Assembly (NCBI GenBank): GCA_947495555.1 | Contig: CANLZI010000001.1 | Location: 1,402,861-1,466,860 of the forward strand | DNA length: 64,000 bases | Direction: 5' to 3' | Source of the DNA: an uncultured Erythrobacter sp. | GTDB lineage: Bacteria; Pseudomonadota; Alphaproteobacteria; Sphingomonadales; Sphingomonadaceae | Shown here: positions 34,278 to 44,344 of the stretch, in pieces | Numbering within the stretch: the stretch's first letter is position 1 | Layout of the letters: each line of letters starts with the position of its first letter | Notes under the pieces: generated by a model | What the model was told of the DNA's origin: nothing | What the model saw: the letters and a program-made list of their open reading frames with translations, nothing else | Databases searched by the model: none | Program-made: the position numbers and the translations under genes

Positions 34278-35444
34278 ATGGACATATTTAACGGTTTGAA
34301 ACAGCGCATGGGTCTCGCGATGGCGGGGAAAAGCCCTTGGGGTAGTGGCAACAACGGCGCCAATGGCGGCGGTGATAGCGGGGACGGTGACACAGGCGGC
34401 TCCGAAGGCGGCGGTGAAAGTGGCCCTCGCAACCCTTGGCTACCAGGAGGTGGCAAGTCATCCGATGGTCGCCGTTCGGCCAGCATTGAAGATATATTCA
34501 AAAATCGCGGTCCCGAAGGTCCCAACCGTGGCGGGGGTCCGCGCGGCCCCAGTTTCAACTTTCCCAAGCGCTCCGGCGGCAAAAGCTGGACGCCGTGGAT
34601 CATCATCGGCGTGATCGCTTTGGCCATTTTCATGACCAGTACGCATCTGGTCGGGCCAAAAGAACAAGGCGTCGTCAAAACGCTAGGTAGCTTTACCCGC
34701 ACCATGAATTCTGGCCTGAACTTCTCAGCCCCTTATCCAATCGAGGTTGTCGATATCGAAGATGTGCAAGGCGTGCGTGCGCTGAACATTCCGGGCTCTA
34801 GTGAAGGCGTGAAGCTGATCCTGACCGGCGATCAGAATCTGGTCGATTTGAGCTACATCGTGCGTTGGAACATCAAGAATTTGGAACAGTTCAAATTCCG
34901 TTTGGTCCAACCAGAAGAAACCGTGGCCGAAGTGGCCGAGGCCGCGATGCGCGCCTCGATTGCGGAAAAGCAACTGGACGAGACATTCTCGGGTCAAGGC
35001 CGTGCCGCGATTGAGCAGAACGTGCGTGAACGGATGCAGGAAGTGCTCGATTCCTATCAGGCCGGCATTCAGGTGTTGGGTGTGGAAATTGAAAAGGCTG
35101 ACCCTCCTGCAGAAGTGGTTGATGCCTTCCGCGATGTGCAGGTGGCGGAGCAAAATGCCGATGCTGCGCGCAATCAGGCCCAGGGTTATGCTCAGCAAGT
35201 GTTGGCTCAGGCTGAAGGTCAGGCGCAAGCCTTTGACAAGGTTTATGAAGAATACCGGCTTGCGCCACGGGTAACGCGCCAGCGGCTTTATTATGAAACG
35301 ATGGAGCGAGTGCTCAGCCAGACCGATAAAACCATCATCGAGACAGAAGGCGTGACGCCTTACCTACCACTGCCCGAGATCAGGAAGCGCGCCACTGCGC
35401 CGCAGCCGATCACCGTCCCGCAAGCACAAAGTGGGGGCAATTGA
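34278..35444 (+). CDS. hflK: FtsH protease modulator HflK
   Basis: Band-7/SPFH membrane protein that with HflC forms a large complex regulating FtsH. The 388-residue protein has a Gly/Asn/Asp-rich cytoplasmic N-terminus, one membrane helix (WIIIGVIALAIFMTSTHLV), the SPFH domain (GPKEQGVVKTLGSFTRT) and a coiled-coil C-terminal part rich in Ala, Glu and Gln. The start at 34278 (MDIFNGLKQRMG) is used, the longer frame from 34164 running into the divergent mrp. hflC follows after an overlap-like 2 bp junction. Confidence 0.95.
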   Translation: MDIFNGLKQRMGLAMAGKSPWGSGNNGANGGGDSGDGDTGGSEGGGESGPRNPWLPGGGKSSDGRRSASIEDIFKNRGPEGPNRGGGPRGPSFNFPKRSGGKSWTPWIIIGVIALAIFMTSTHLVGPKEQGVVKTLGSFTRTMNSGLNFSAPYPIEVVDIEDVQGVRALNIPGSSEGVKLILTGDQNLVDLSYIVRWNIKNLEQFKFRLVQPEETVAEVAEAAMRASIAEKQLDETFSGQGRAAIEQNVRERMQEVLDSYQAGIQVLGVEIEKADPPAEVVDAFRDVQVAEQNADAARNQAQGYAQQVLAQAEGQAQAFDKVYEEYRLAPRVTRQRLYYETMERVLSQTDKTIIETEGVTPYLPLPEIRKRATAPQPITVPQAQSGGN

Positions 35445-35446
35445 TC

Positions 35447-36292
35447 ATGGAAAATATCTTTAACAAATATCGCACCGCCGTAATTCTAGGCATGGTCGCA
35501 ATCCTCGGATTTTTCCTCAGCGCCTATGTGGTGCCGGAAGAAGAGCAAGTGGTTATCATCCGTACGGGTAATCCAATCGGCACAGTCAACACACCCGATG
35601 GCGATACCGGGCCAGGACTATACCTGCGCGTCCCATTCATCGATTCGGTCCGTCGGGTGGAGAAACGTCTGCTCGATCTGGAAATGAACGATGAAGAAGT
35701 GCTGTCGAATGATCAGCAGCGCTTGTTGGTCAATGCCTATGCCCGGTTCCGTATCACCGACCCTGTCCGCATGGTCGAACGTGCTGGCACAACCGATGGC
35801 GTGCGCACCGCGCTAGAGCCGATCTTGAACTCGGCGTTGAGGCAGGAATTGGGTCGCCGGACCTTCCAGGCCATGCTGACCGCCGAACGCGGCTCTGCTT
35901 TGGCCAATGTTCGGGCCAATCTTGACCGTCAGGCAAAGCAATATGGCGCCGAGGTGGTGGATGTGCAGATCAAGCGCACCGACTTGCCCGATGCTCCGTT
36001 ACAATCGGCCTTCCGCCGGATGGAATCGGATCGTGCACGCGAAGCCCGCACCATTCGCGCGCAGGGTTCGCGCGATGCAGTTGTGATCCGGGCCGAGGCT
36101 GACGCAACCGCTGCACGCACCTATGCCGAAGCCTATGGCAAAGATGCTGAGTTTTACGATTTCTATCGGGCGATGCAGAGTTATGACAAAACCTTTGGAG
36201 CGGCCCAACCGGGCGAAACCCCCAGAGGCGAGAGCAGCATAATCTTGTCGCCAGACAATGAATATCTGCGGCAGTTCCGCGGAGGGCGCTAA
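35447..36292 (+). CDS. hflC: FtsH protease modulator HflC
   Basis: Partner of HflK, inner membrane, periplasmic SPFH domain. The 281-residue product from ATG 35447 (MENIFNKYRTAVILGMVAILGF) has the membrane helix at once and then the SPFH core (VVPEEEQVVIIRTGNP, RLLDLEMNDEEVLSNDQQRLLVNAYARFR). An upstream TTG at 35441 overlaps the hflK stop. hflKC plus the following Do-type protease gives a small envelope quality-control cluster. Confidence 0.95.
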   Translation: MENIFNKYRTAVILGMVAILGFFLSAYVVPEEEQVVIIRTGNPIGTVNTPDGDTGPGLYLRVPFIDSVRRVEKRLLDLEMNDEEVLSNDQQRLLVNAYARFRITDPVRMVERAGTTDGVRTALEPILNSALRQELGRRTFQAMLTAERGSALANVRANLDRQAKQYGAEVVDVQIKRTDLPDAPLQSAFRRMESDRAREARTIRAQGSRDAVVIRAEADATAARTYAEAYGKDAEFYDFYRAMQSYDKTFGAAQPGETPRGESSIILSPDNEYLRQFRGGR

Positions 36293-36422
36293 GCCCTCCT
36301 CGGTTGTCTGATCGACCAACGGCCCATCTGACGCTGCCGATTACATTTGTCGTTCAATTGCCGTTAAGTGCCGATGCCCTCAATGGACGGGGCCTTGAGT
36401 GAACGGGCAAAACCAAACCTAT

Positions 36423-36449
36423 CAGACCGGCGCTGAGTTGGCCGGTCTG
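36423..36449. promoter_or_regulatory. Inverted repeat in the leader of the Do-type protease gene
   Basis: CAGACCGGC (36423-36431) and GCCGGTCTG (36441-36449) form a perfect 9 bp stem with a 9 nt loop, 24 bp before the start codon. There is no T run, so it is either the end of the hflC message or a site controlling the protease gene. Confidence 0.5.
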
Positions 36450-36472
36450 GAGATGAAAAGGAACGAGAGGAC

Positions 36473-38008
36473 GTGAATAACGTGCGATATGTTTACGGAC
36501 TGACAACTGCCCTGCTGGTCGGCGGCGCCACGGTTTCATTGGTCACCGGTCAACCGGCCGGTGCGCAAGTTGCGCAAAATGACGAAGCCCGCATGCAGCA
36601 AGTGGTGCCCAGCGCGGGCGCACCTGCCAGCTTTGCCGATCTGACCGAGCAATTGCAGCCAGCCGTGGTCAATATTGCCACGCGCCAGCGGGTTGAAGTG
36701 CAAAACCGCAATCCTTTCTCTGGCACGCCATTTGAAGGCCTGTTCAACCGGCGCAATCGCGGCGGCGAAGACCAGCCCCAGACGCGCGAAGCCCAATCGC
36801 TGGGCTCTGGCTTTATCATCTCGGCCAATGGCTATGTGGTGACCAACAATCACGTGGTGTCGCCCAACAATCGCGCGACGCTGGAAGAAATCACCGTCAC
36901 CATGCCCGACGGTACCGAATATGAAGCCGAGCTGGTTGGCGCTGATGCGGCTTCTGACTTGGCCGTTCTGAAAATCCAGTCGGGCAATGAATTCCCCTTC
37001 GTCAAATTTGGCGATTCGACCAAGGCACGTCCGGGCGACTGGGTCGTGGCCATCGGCAATCCATTTGGATTGGGCGGAACAGTGACCAGCGGGATCGTTT
37101 CGGCAGTCTATCGCAACACCGGTTCGGGCGGCGCCTATGATCGCTATATCCAAACCGATGCCAGCATAAATCGCGGCAATTCCGGCGGTCCTCTGTTCGA
37201 CATGCAAGGCAATGTGATCGGCATCAACAATGCGATCTTTTCGCCTTCGGGCGGCAGCGTGGGCATCGGCTTTGCCATCCCTGCAGAGATCGCGGCTCCG
37301 ATTGTTCAGCAATTGAAAGATGGCGAGGAAATCCAGCGCGGTTTCCTAGGTGTCAGCATCCAGCCTGTGAATGACGATCTGGCCGATTCGCTGGGTCTAC
37401 AACGCAATCGCGGCGAATTCGTACAATCGGTGCAAAGCGATGGGGCGGCTGAAAAAGCAGGCATCAAGCCGGGCGATGTGGTGACCAAGATCAATGGTCA
37501 GGAAGTGACCAGCGAACAGACATTGTCGTTCCTGGTGGCCAATATCGCCCCTGGTACGCGCATCCCGATCGAGTTGCTGCGCGAAGGACAGACCATTTCC
37601 GTCAACGCAACTGTTGGCAAACGCCCCAGCGAAGCCGAGCTGCGGCAGCAACAGATGTTTGATCCTGATGCCGAGGAAGACGCTCCGGTCGAAGAATCAG
37701 ACGGCGTGGTTGAAGAAAAACTCGGCCTGCAGGTTCTCACCTTAACGCCGCAGATCATTCGTCAGCTGGGTGCGGATCCTGACACGGTCGGGCTGGTTAT
37801 CGGCGCAGTAGACCAACTGTCCGATGCGGGCCGCAAGGGTCTGCAACGCGGCGACATCATCCTTTCTGCCAATTACAATGAAGTCGGTTCAATCGCCGAT
37901 TTGGAAGACATTATCCGTCAGGCCGAAGCCGATGGCCGCGAGGCTGTGTTGCTGCGCATCCAGCGCCGTGGACGCCCGGCTCAATATGTGGCGGTGCGGA
38001 TGCGCTAA
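36473..38008 (+). CDS. Do/HtrA-family periplasmic serine protease
   Basis: Periplasmic protease-chaperone of 511 residues. The signal sequence (LTTALLVGGATVSLVTG) is followed by the trypsin-like domain: catalytic His in VTNNHVV, Asp in ASDLAVLKIQ and Ser in GNSGGPLF, then two PDZ domains (RGFLGVSIQPV... and KLGLQVLTLTPQI...). GTG 36473 is used; GTG 36482 has a better distance (about 10 nt) to GAGAGGA and may be the true start. Envelope stress regulation is likely. It ends just before a bidirectional terminator. Confidence 0.95.
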   Translation: MNNVRYVYGLTTALLVGGATVSLVTGQPAGAQVAQNDEARMQQVVPSAGAPASFADLTEQLQPAVVNIATRQRVEVQNRNPFSGTPFEGLFNRRNRGGEDQPQTREAQSLGSGFIISANGYVVTNNHVVSPNNRATLEEITVTMPDGTEYEAELVGADAASDLAVLKIQSGNEFPFVKFGDSTKARPGDWVVAIGNPFGLGGTVTSGIVSAVYRNTGSGGAYDRYIQTDASINRGNSGGPLFDMQGNVIGINNAIFSPSGGSVGIGFAIPAEIAAPIVQQLKDGEEIQRGFLGVSIQPVNDDLADSLGLQRNRGEFVQSVQSDGAAEKAGIKPGDVVTKINGQEVTSEQTLSFLVANIAPGTRIPIELLREGQTISVNATVGKRPSEAELRQQQMFDPDAEEDAPVEESDGVVEEKLGLQVLTLTPQIIRQLGADPDTVGLVIGAVDQLSDAGRKGLQRGDIILSANYNEVGSIADLEDIIRQAEADGREAVLLRIQRRGRPAQYVAVRMR

Positions 38009-38037
38009 ATGCGCTGAGGTGTCATAGACGCCATAAC

Positions 38038-38077
38038 AAAAGGGCGCTCCTGCATGATCTGTAGGGGCGCCCTTTTT
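38038..38077. terminator. Bidirectional terminator between the protease and PBP1A genes
   Basis: AAAAGGGCGC (38038-38047) pairs perfectly with GCGCCCTTTT (38067-38076), with A and T runs on both sides, between the convergent Do-type protease and penicillin-binding protein genes. It can work for both. Confidence 0.88.
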
Positions 38078-38090
38078 CTTACACGTCAAC

Positions 38091-40376
38091 CTATTGGCGT
38101 TGCTGATTGTTAGGCGCGACGGTTCTTGGCATGGGAGGTGGCGGAGGCGGTGGCACCTCATTGGCTGGCGCGCCCGATTGCGGACTGCTCTGCCCGGTCG
38201 CCCGGTTTAAGAAATCATCGCTGGCGGCCTGTCCGCTGCTGTCACCGGTCGGAGGTGCACCGGATTGGTTGCCGGGTTGAGCACCCGGTTGCGGCACAAT
38301 TTCACCCTCGATTGGGAAAGGCAATTCACGCGTTGTGTCGCCATAGCCCGGCTCGATCAGATTGCCCTGTTCGTCGATGAAATAATACTCGTCCGGATCG
38401 CCGAAAAAGTATTCTTCATCCGGCTCCAATTGCCATTCGGGCAGCTTCAATTCTGTGTCGAATTCCTCGATTGGACGGTCCTTCACCGCATAGCGCATAT
38501 AGGCGGCAAAGGCCTGGGCGGGCGCGCGTCCGCCCTGCAGTCCAGCCACCCGCTTGTTGTCATCACGGCCCATCCACACACCGGTGGTGATGCCCGAGGA
38601 AAAGCCCACGAAATAGCCATCCTTATTGGATGATGTGGTGCCTGTTTTGCCCGCCACTGGTCGGCCGATTTGCGCAGCCCGTCCGGTCCCTGTGTTGACC
38701 GCAGTTTGCAGCAGATCGGTAATGCCGGCAGCGACATAATCAGGCACCAATTGCGATGCGCGGCCACGTTCATGCTCGTAAATGGTTTCGCCGTCAGCGG
38801 TGGTGACTTTGACAATACCAAAAGGTTCGACCGAAACGCCCTTGGCCGAAACCGCAGCAAAAGCGCGCGTCATATCGATCAGGCGCACTTCGGAACTGCC
38901 CAGCACCATGGCGGGATAGGTGGAGATCGGCGTCGTGATCCCGAACCGGCGAGCCATCGAGGCAACCGAGCCAAACCCCACTTCATTGCCCAGCTGCGCC
39001 GCGACCGTGTTGATCGAAAAGGCAAAGGCGGTGCGCAGATTGATCTCTCCAGCGTTGCGGCCAGACGAATTGCGCGGTCTCCACCCGTCGATGTTCACCG
39101 GCGTATCAACCACGCGGGAATCGGGAGTGTAACCTGCCTCCAATGCGGCGAGATAAACGAACAGTTTCCAACTTGATCCGGGCTGCCGCATGGCATTGGT
39201 TGCGCGATTGTAATTGGTTTCGACATAGTCGGTGCCGCCCACCATCGCCAAGATCGCACCATTGCGGTCGAGGCTGACCAAGGCACCCTGCGCACCCTCG
39301 GGAGCATTGGCCTGCACAGCGGCAGTTGCGGCCTTTTGCATGCCCACATCGATCGTGGTCCACACCTCGATCGGCTCAAATGTCTCGGGCAGCAGCAGAT
39401 CGAGCTGCGGCAACGCCCAATCGGTGAAATAGCGCACCGAATTCTGGCTACCGCTTTCTCTTATCTTCACCGCGTCGACATTGACCGAGGCTTGGCTGGC
39501 ACTGATGAAGCCTTGCTCGTTCATCAGCCGCAAGACCGTGCGCGCTCGCGCCACCGCTTTATCGACATCTGCGGTTGGGGAGTAACGACTGGGAGCCTTC
39601 ACCAGACCAGCGATAATTGCGGCCTCGTCCACCGCCAAAGTGGTGGCCGGGTGGCTGAAGAATTTGCGGCTGGCGCTGTCGATTCCGTAAGCGCCGCCGC
39701 CGAAATAAACCTTGTTCAGATACAGCTCGAGGATCTGTTCCTTGCTGAACTTCCATTCCAGCGCCAACGCCAACACCGCCTCGCGCGCTTTGCGGTCAAA
39801 GGTGCGGTTGGAATTGAGGAACACATTACGCGCCAATTGCTGCGTGATGGTGGAGGTGCCGCCGATGCGGTCTTTGCCGGTAAAGCCTTCGATCACCGCG
39901 CCCGTGGTGCGGATCGGATCAATCCCGAAATGCGAATAATAGCGCCGGTCCTCGACCGCGATCATCGCATTTTTCATGTTTTGCGGGATCTCGTCATATT
40001 CGAGCCATTCGCCAAAGCTCGGCCCAATCTCGACAATTTCGGTGCCATCACGCGCGCGCACCAAAATGGTCTGCGCGTTCTGTGTGGCTTTCAATTGGTA
40101 AAAGCTGGGAATGGACTGCGCCGCAAAGCCGACCGCAACCGCCAGAAACAGCGCCCCGATGATGGCTGCAAAGCCGCCCCATAACAGCCCGCGCTTTACC
40201 CACCGGCCAATACCGCCGCTGGCCGATTTTCCGCTGCCTTTGCGCGATGATCTCGATGAACGCTTTGACCGGCTCCGGCCCGATTTGGCACTTCCCGATT
40301 GCGCGCGCTCAGCAGCAGCGCGGCGGCTGCCACGCTTATTGGTCTTTTTCAGCTGATTGCCGCGCTTTGAAGTCAC
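38091..40376 (-). CDS. mrcA: Penicillin-binding protein 1A (bifunctional transglycosylase/transpeptidase)
   Basis: Class A PBP polymerising and crosslinking peptidoglycan. The 761-residue protein has a very basic N-terminus (Lys/Arg/Ser rich), a membrane helix (GLLWGGFAAIIGALFLAVAVG), a GT51 domain with AVEDRRYYSHFGID and STITQQLARNVFL, and a transpeptidase domain with SSWK (SxxK), SIN and KTGTTSSNKDG. The C-terminus is acidic then Pro-rich (PPPPPPPMPRT). Standard domain order and length. Confidence 0.95.
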   Translation of the reverse strand: MTSKRGNQLKKTNKRGSRRAAAERAQSGSAKSGRSRSKRSSRSSRKGSGKSASGGIGRWVKRGLLWGGFAAIIGALFLAVAVGFAAQSIPSFYQLKATQNAQTILVRARDGTEIVEIGPSFGEWLEYDEIPQNMKNAMIAVEDRRYYSHFGIDPIRTTGAVIEGFTGKDRIGGTSTITQQLARNVFLNSNRTFDRKAREAVLALALEWKFSKEQILELYLNKVYFGGGAYGIDSASRKFFSHPATTLAVDEAAIIAGLVKAPSRYSPTADVDKAVARARTVLRLMNEQGFISASQASVNVDAVKIRESGSQNSVRYFTDWALPQLDLLLPETFEPIEVWTTIDVGMQKAATAAVQANAPEGAQGALVSLDRNGAILAMVGGTDYVETNYNRATNAMRQPGSSWKLFVYLAALEAGYTPDSRVVDTPVNIDGWRPRNSSGRNAGEINLRTAFAFSINTVAAQLGNEVGFGSVASMARRFGITTPISTYPAMVLGSSEVRLIDMTRAFAAVSAKGVSVEPFGIVKVTTADGETIYEHERGRASQLVPDYVAAGITDLLQTAVNTGTGRAAQIGRPVAGKTGTTSSNKDGYFVGFSSGITTGVWMGRDDNKRVAGLQGGRAPAQAFAAYMRYAVKDRPIEEFDTELKLPEWQLEPDEEYFFGDPDEYYFIDEQGNLIEPGYGDTTRELPFPIEGEIVPQPGAQPGNQSGAPPTGDSSGQAASDDFLNRATGQSSPQSGAPANEVPPPPPPPMPRTVAPNNQQRQ

Positions 40377-40452
40377 CGCTCGTTCTTCATCTTAATCGTC
40401 CACCATCGTCCTTTACGCACTGCAAGCCCGAGTTGTAACGCGGCGTGAACGA

Positions 40453-40854
40453 TCAATCCTTGGGCTTGAAGTCGAGCGATGCGGAATTGATGCAATAGCG
40501 CAATCCACCGGCTTCGGGTGGGCCGTCGGGAAAGACATGGCCCAAATGGCCCGCGCATTTGCTGCAGGTCACTTCGGTCCGGATCATCCCGTGCGATGTG
40601 TCGCGGTGTTCATCCACGCCTTCACCATCGGTGGGTTTGGTAAAGGCAGGCCAGCCGCAACCCGAATTGTATTTGGCATCGCTTTCGAACAAGACCGTGC
40701 CGCACCCTGCACAGATGTATTCGCCTTCGTCAAAATGCTTGTCATACTCACCGGTAAAGGCGCGTTCGGTCCCCGCTTCACGCAGCACGTGATATTGTTC
40801 AGGGGTCAGCTTTTCGCGCCATTCGGTCTCGCTGATATCTTTGGGATCGGTCAT
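40453..40854 (-). CDS. msrB: Peptide-methionine (R)-S-oxide reductase MsrB
   Basis: Reduces the R-epimer of methionine sulfoxide. The 133-residue protein starts [16 protein letters not shown] and contains two zinc Cys pairs (CAGC and CSKC), the SGCGWPAF block and the C-terminal [11 protein letters not shown] with the catalytic Cys. The start is set by the conserved N-terminus; the frame extends to 40968 without similarity. 11 bp behind the GST gene on the same strand. Confidence 0.97.
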   Translation of the reverse strand: MTDPKDISETEWREKLTPEQYHVLREAGTERAFTGEYDKHFDEGEYICAGCGTVLFESDAKYNSGCGWPAFTKPTDGEGVDEHRDTSHGMIRTEVTCSKCAGHLGHVFPDGPPEAGGLRYCINSASLDFKPKD

Positions 40855-40865
40855 CGGTGGTTCCT

Positions 40866-41537
40866 TTATCCGTCCAGTTTTGCGTAATGCGCCGGAGGCC
40901 TGATGACATCCATCCGCTCGGTCAGCAGCGGGCGAAAGCTGGGACGGCTCTTGAAAACAGAATACCACCCGCGGGTCTGTTCATGCCCGGCCCAATCAAT
41001 CCCGCCCAGATAGTCCGCGACAGAAATTTGCGCGGCCGCCGCCAAATCGGCCATGCTCATCGTTGCCCCGGCCAACCATGGACGATTGTCGATCAACCAA
41101 TCCATATAGTCGAGATGGCCATGCGCCATTTTCATCGCCTCGCGCAGAACGCGGGAATCGGGCGGTTCGCGCAGCACAATGCGTTTCTTCATCCGCTCTT
41201 GCAGCAAAGGAGCGGTCACATCGGTGTAGAAATTCTCGTCAAACAAAGCGACCAGACGGCGGATTTCAGCGCGGTTTTGCGCCGTTCCATTGATCATCGG
41301 CGATTTGTCGGACTGCTCTTCGAAATATTCGCCAATGGCGCGGCTGTCGCACAGCACCAATTCGCGCTCTGCATCGACCAGCACAGGCGTGCGGCCGGCC
41401 GGATTGAGATTCCAGAACATATCGCTGGCAGACCAGGGGTCTTCGCGGACCATTTCATAGGCAATGTTCTTCTCGCCCATAAGCAGGCGGATCTTGCGGC
41501 TGAACGGACAAAGAGGGAATTGATAAAGACGCCACAT
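40866..41537 (-). CDS. Glutathione S-transferase family protein (second of three)
   Basis: A 223-residue GST. The N-terminal domain [20 protein letters not shown] has a CPFS motif like omega/beta-type GSTs, where the Cys or Ser may be catalytic, followed by GRTPVLV and [14 protein letters not shown] (glutathione site). The C-terminal helical domain includes [18 protein letters not shown]. Probably cotranscribed with msrB, which suggests a role in oxidative damage control. Confidence 0.88.
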   Translation of the reverse strand: MWRLYQFPLCPFSRKIRLLMGEKNIAYEMVREDPWSASDMFWNLNPAGRTPVLVDAERELVLCDSRAIGEYFEEQSDKSPMINGTAQNRAEIRRLVALFDENFYTDVTAPLLQERMKKRIVLREPPDSRVLREAMKMAHGHLDYMDWLIDNRPWLAGATMSMADLAAAAQISVADYLGGIDWAGHEQTRGWYSVFKSRPSFRPLLTERMDVIRPPAHYAKLDG

Positions 41538-41606
41538 AATTGCCGATCCTCATGCCCTATAAAAGGCAGTGAATCCACCACCAACAGCGTTCAAGCACCC
41601 GCTTTG

Positions 41607-42026
41607 TTACAGGTCTGAGGTTTCCAGCATCAGCAGGCAGCCCGGCATCACATCATTGACGGTTTGGCTGTCCCACAATCGCTGCGCCTCGGCAGAGACC
41701 AATTGCGATATTTCCTCACGCGATTTACCGGTATCGTCCATCAAATTGGCCATGGCTCGGACGAAAAATTCTTTGCCCCGGTCACCCAATGCCGGCCATT
41801 TCAAGGCGTCTTCATTGCCGGTAGATTGGCCATGACTGACCATTGCAAAGGCGGCAGAACAGCGCAGCAAAGTTTGGCTTTGCAGGGACAAGGGTTTGTC
41901 CGATTCCGGCGTCTGACTACCCGCCTGCGCGCGGGCCTGAGCCAAAGCAACTGGTGTTGCAATCGGGGCCACAGCAGCGGCAAGTCCAAGGGCCAAGGAG
42001 CCCGCAAAAATCGAATGTTTGATCAT
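41607..42026 (-). CDS. Small secreted protein of unknown function
   Basis: A 139-residue protein with a clear signal peptide (MIKHSIFAGSLALGLAAAVA, cleavage near ALA/QA). The mature part is predicted mostly helical with two Cys residues (LRCSAAF, PGCLLML) that could pair. No recognised domain; such small Gln/Ala-rich exported proteins are common in sphingomonads. Probably monocistronic. Confidence 0.6.
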   Translation of the reverse strand: MIKHSIFAGSLALGLAAAVAPIATPVALAQARAQAGSQTPESDKPLSLQSQTLLRCSAAFAMVSHGQSTGNEDALKWPALGDRGKEFFVRAMANLMDDTGKSREEISQLVSAEAQRLWDSQTVNDVMPGCLLMLETSDL

Positions 42027-42128
42027 GGTCGCTCTATTACGGCGATAAAACTGAACCTGCCACTACCATGAGTGGTTGCCGGGTCGATGCCGCCCTATTA
42101 CACAAGTTACGTTTCAAAGGAGAACTCA

Positions 42129-42521
42129 ATGCTAAATCACGTCATGATCGGCAGCAATGATATCGAACGGACCAAAGCCTTCTACAACAAGGTGCTGGGC
42201 GTTCTGGGCTGCAGAGAGCCGATGGCGCATGTGAACGACACCGGGCAAACCCGCCTGTTCTACATTCACAATGGCCACACATTCTCGGTCAGCGAGCCAA
42301 TCAATGGCAAGCCTGCTGAACCCTCCAACGGTTCGACGATCGGATTTTTGTGCGATTCCCCCGAACAAGTGGTCGCTTTGCATGATGCAGCGGTGGCTGC
42401 TGGCGGCACCTCGGTGGAAGACCCTCCTGGACCACGCGAAGGATCAATGGGCGTTATGCATTTGTGCTATTTCCTCGATCCCGATGGCCACAAGATCTGC
42501 GGCATCCACCGTCCGGGTTAA
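42129..42521 (+). CDS. VOC (glyoxalase) family protein (second)
   Basis: A 130-residue VOC module starting MLNHVMIGSNDIERTKAFYN and ending FLDPDGHKICGIHRP with the terminal His-type ligand position. AAGGAGAA is 6 nt before the ATG at 42129. The longer frame from 42072 is not conserved. The family includes glyoxalases and extradiol dioxygenases; no substrate can be named. Confidence 0.85.
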   Translation: MLNHVMIGSNDIERTKAFYNKVLGVLGCREPMAHVNDTGQTRLFYIHNGHTFSVSEPINGKPAEPSNGSTIGFLCDSPEQVVALHDAAVAAGGTSVEDPPGPREGSMGVMHLCYFLDPDGHKICGIHRPG

Positions 42522-42551
42522 GGCGCAGAGATATCGGCTGGGCCGCAGCTG

Positions 42552-43157
42552 TTAAAGGTTGCGGCTCAGTTTGAATACGGCGAATTCGGCGCGCCAATTG
42601 GCTCCAACAGGACTGATGGCGCGCTCGCCGGAAAAGAACCAGCACCCCTCAACCGCAACACCTTTTTTCGCGATCAGCTCACGAAAGTCAGCGATGGTGA
42701 CGTGGTGGATATTGTCCGTCTCGAACCAGCTGACGGGCAGCGCGCGGGTCACCGGCATGCGTCCTCCGAACATCAGAGCAGTGCGCGTGCGCCAATGGGC
42801 AAAATTGGGAAAACTGACAAAGGCTTCGCGCCCGACACGCAGCAATTGATCCAGCATGTGATCGGGCCGCGCGGCGGTTTGCAAGGTCTGGCTGAGGACG
42901 GTGTAATCAAACGCCTTGTCGGGATATTCCGACAGATCGCGATCCGCATCGCCTTGCACCACCGATAGGCCTTTGGTGACGCAGCGTTCGACCAATTCGG
43001 ATTGGATCTCCATTCCGCGCGCATCAACTTGGCTCTGGTCGCGCAGATGCGACAGCAATGTGCCGTCTCCGCAACCAATATCCAGCACCCGCGTCCCGGG
43101 CGATATATTGCGCGCAATTGCCGCCAAATCGGGGCGCAGAGCCTTGCCTTCAGCCAT
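42552..43157 (-). CDS. metW: MetW-type methionine biosynthesis protein
   Basis: A 201-residue SAM-methyltransferase-fold protein, normally paired with metX and needed for homoserine acyltransferase function or methionine synthesis. [29 protein letters not shown] gives the SAM motif; [22 protein letters not shown] and the [15 protein letters not shown] region follow MetW. The start at 43157 overlaps the metX stop by 8 nt. The family role is accepted though its mechanism is not fully clear. Confidence 0.92.
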   Translation of the reverse strand: MAEGKALRPDLAAIARNISPGTRVLDIGCGDGTLLSHLRDQSQVDARGMEIQSELVERCVTKGLSVVQGDADRDLSEYPDKAFDYTVLSQTLQTAARPDHMLDQLLRVGREAFVSFPNFAHWRTRTALMFGGRMPVTRALPVSWFETDNIHHVTIADFRELIAKKGVAVEGCWFFSGERAISPVGANWRAEFAVFKLSRNL

Positions 43158-44262
43158 CCAGGAACCCCCTAACCGCGCGATCCAGCGCCGGCACTTCGAG
43201 CAAAAAGCTGTCATGGCCATGGGGCGCAGCCAGCTCGACAAAGCTGACCGCCGCTCCTGCTGCGTTCAAAGCATGGACTATATGGCGCGATTCCGCCGTT
43301 GGATAGAGCCAGTCGGTGTCAAAGCTGACCAAAAAGAAGCGCGCGCCTGAATTGTTGGCATGGCCGGAAAAGGCATCCGCCAGCCGTCCGCCATGCTCTT
43401 CTGCCAGATCGAAATAATCCATTGCGCGGGTGATATAGAGATAGGAATTGGCATCAAACCGCTGGGTAAATCCGCTGCCTTGATACCGCAGATAGCTTTC
43501 CACCTGAAAGTCTGCATCAAAGCCAAAGCTCTTGGCATCGCGGTTTTGCAGCCGTCGCCCGAATTTATCGGTTAGTCCTGCCTCGGACAGATAGGTGATA
43601 TGCGCCGCCATCCGCGCCACGGCCAAGCCTGCATCGGGTGTCTTATCATCGGCATAATAATCGCCGTCGCGCCAATTGGGATCGGCCATGATCGCTTGGC
43701 GACCAACCTCGTGAAAGGCGATGTTCTGGGCCGAATGGCGCGCGGTGGTTGCAATGGCCAGAACGCGCGCGGCACGATCGGGGAAGTTGGCCGCCAAGCT
43801 GAGCGCCTGCATGCCCCCCATCGATCCGCCGACCACGCTGTGAAGTTGTGCAATCCCCATCTCGTCCAGCAATCCAACCAATCCGCGCACCATGTCGCGA
43901 ATGGTCAGCACCGGAAAACGCATGCCATAGGGCGCGCCATCTTCGGCTGCGCTGGCCGGGCCGGTAGAGCCCATACAACTTCCAATGACATTGGCACAAA
44001 TCACGTGGAACCGGTTCGTATCAATCGGCTTGCCGGGGCCCACCATGCGTTCCCACCAGCCCGGCTTACCAGTCACCGGATGGGTCGAGCCGACATATTG
44101 ATCGCCCGTCAGTGCATGGCAAATCAGGATGGCATTGGACTTGTCTTGGGCCAATTCGCCATAGGTTTCATAGGCGATTGTTGCGCCAGACAGCACCTGC
44201 CCACTGTCCAGCGACAGCGGTTTGCTGAGCACGATGCTCTTCGAGGCGGATGTTGGAGCCAT
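43150..44262 (-). CDS. metX: Homoserine O-acyltransferase
   Basis: Activates homoserine with an acyl-CoA in methionine synthesis. The 370-residue alpha/beta hydrolase-fold enzyme has the nucleophile Ser in [11 protein letters not shown], the Asp in FDTDWLYP and the His in PHGHDSF. It cannot be told from sequence here whether acetyl- or succinyl-CoA is used. Starts at 44262 (MAPTSASKS); upstream codons to 44385 overlap the divergent hisC. Coupled to metW by an 8 nt overlap; no SAM-II-type leader was found in the 82 bp gap. Confidence 0.94.
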   Translation of the reverse strand: MAPTSASKSIVLSKPLSLDSGQVLSGATIAYETYGELAQDKSNAILICHALTGDQYVGSTHPVTGKPGWWERMVGPGKPIDTNRFHVICANVIGSCMGSTGPASAAEDGAPYGMRFPVLTIRDMVRGLVGLLDEMGIAQLHSVVGGSMGGMQALSLAANFPDRAARVLAIATTARHSAQNIAFHEVGRQAIMADPNWRDGDYYADDKTPDAGLAVARMAAHITYLSEAGLTDKFGRRLQNRDAKSFGFDADFQVESYLRYQGSGFTQRFDANSYLYITRAMDYFDLAEEHGGRLADAFSGHANNSGARFFLVSFDTDWLYPTAESRHIVHALNAAGAAVSFVELAAPHGHDSFLLEVPALDRAVRGFLDG

Positions 44263-44344
44263 GGGCGCAATCGATTGGGCGAGAGTGGCCAAGCTGTCAA
44301 TTGTGCTGTTTTTCAGCGGCGAATGCGGTATGCGCCGCGCCACT

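Noticed and set aside
44263-44344. Possible SAM riboswitch before metX
   Set aside because: The 82 bp gap shows no SAM-II-like pseudoknot motifs and is shared with the divergent hisC start.
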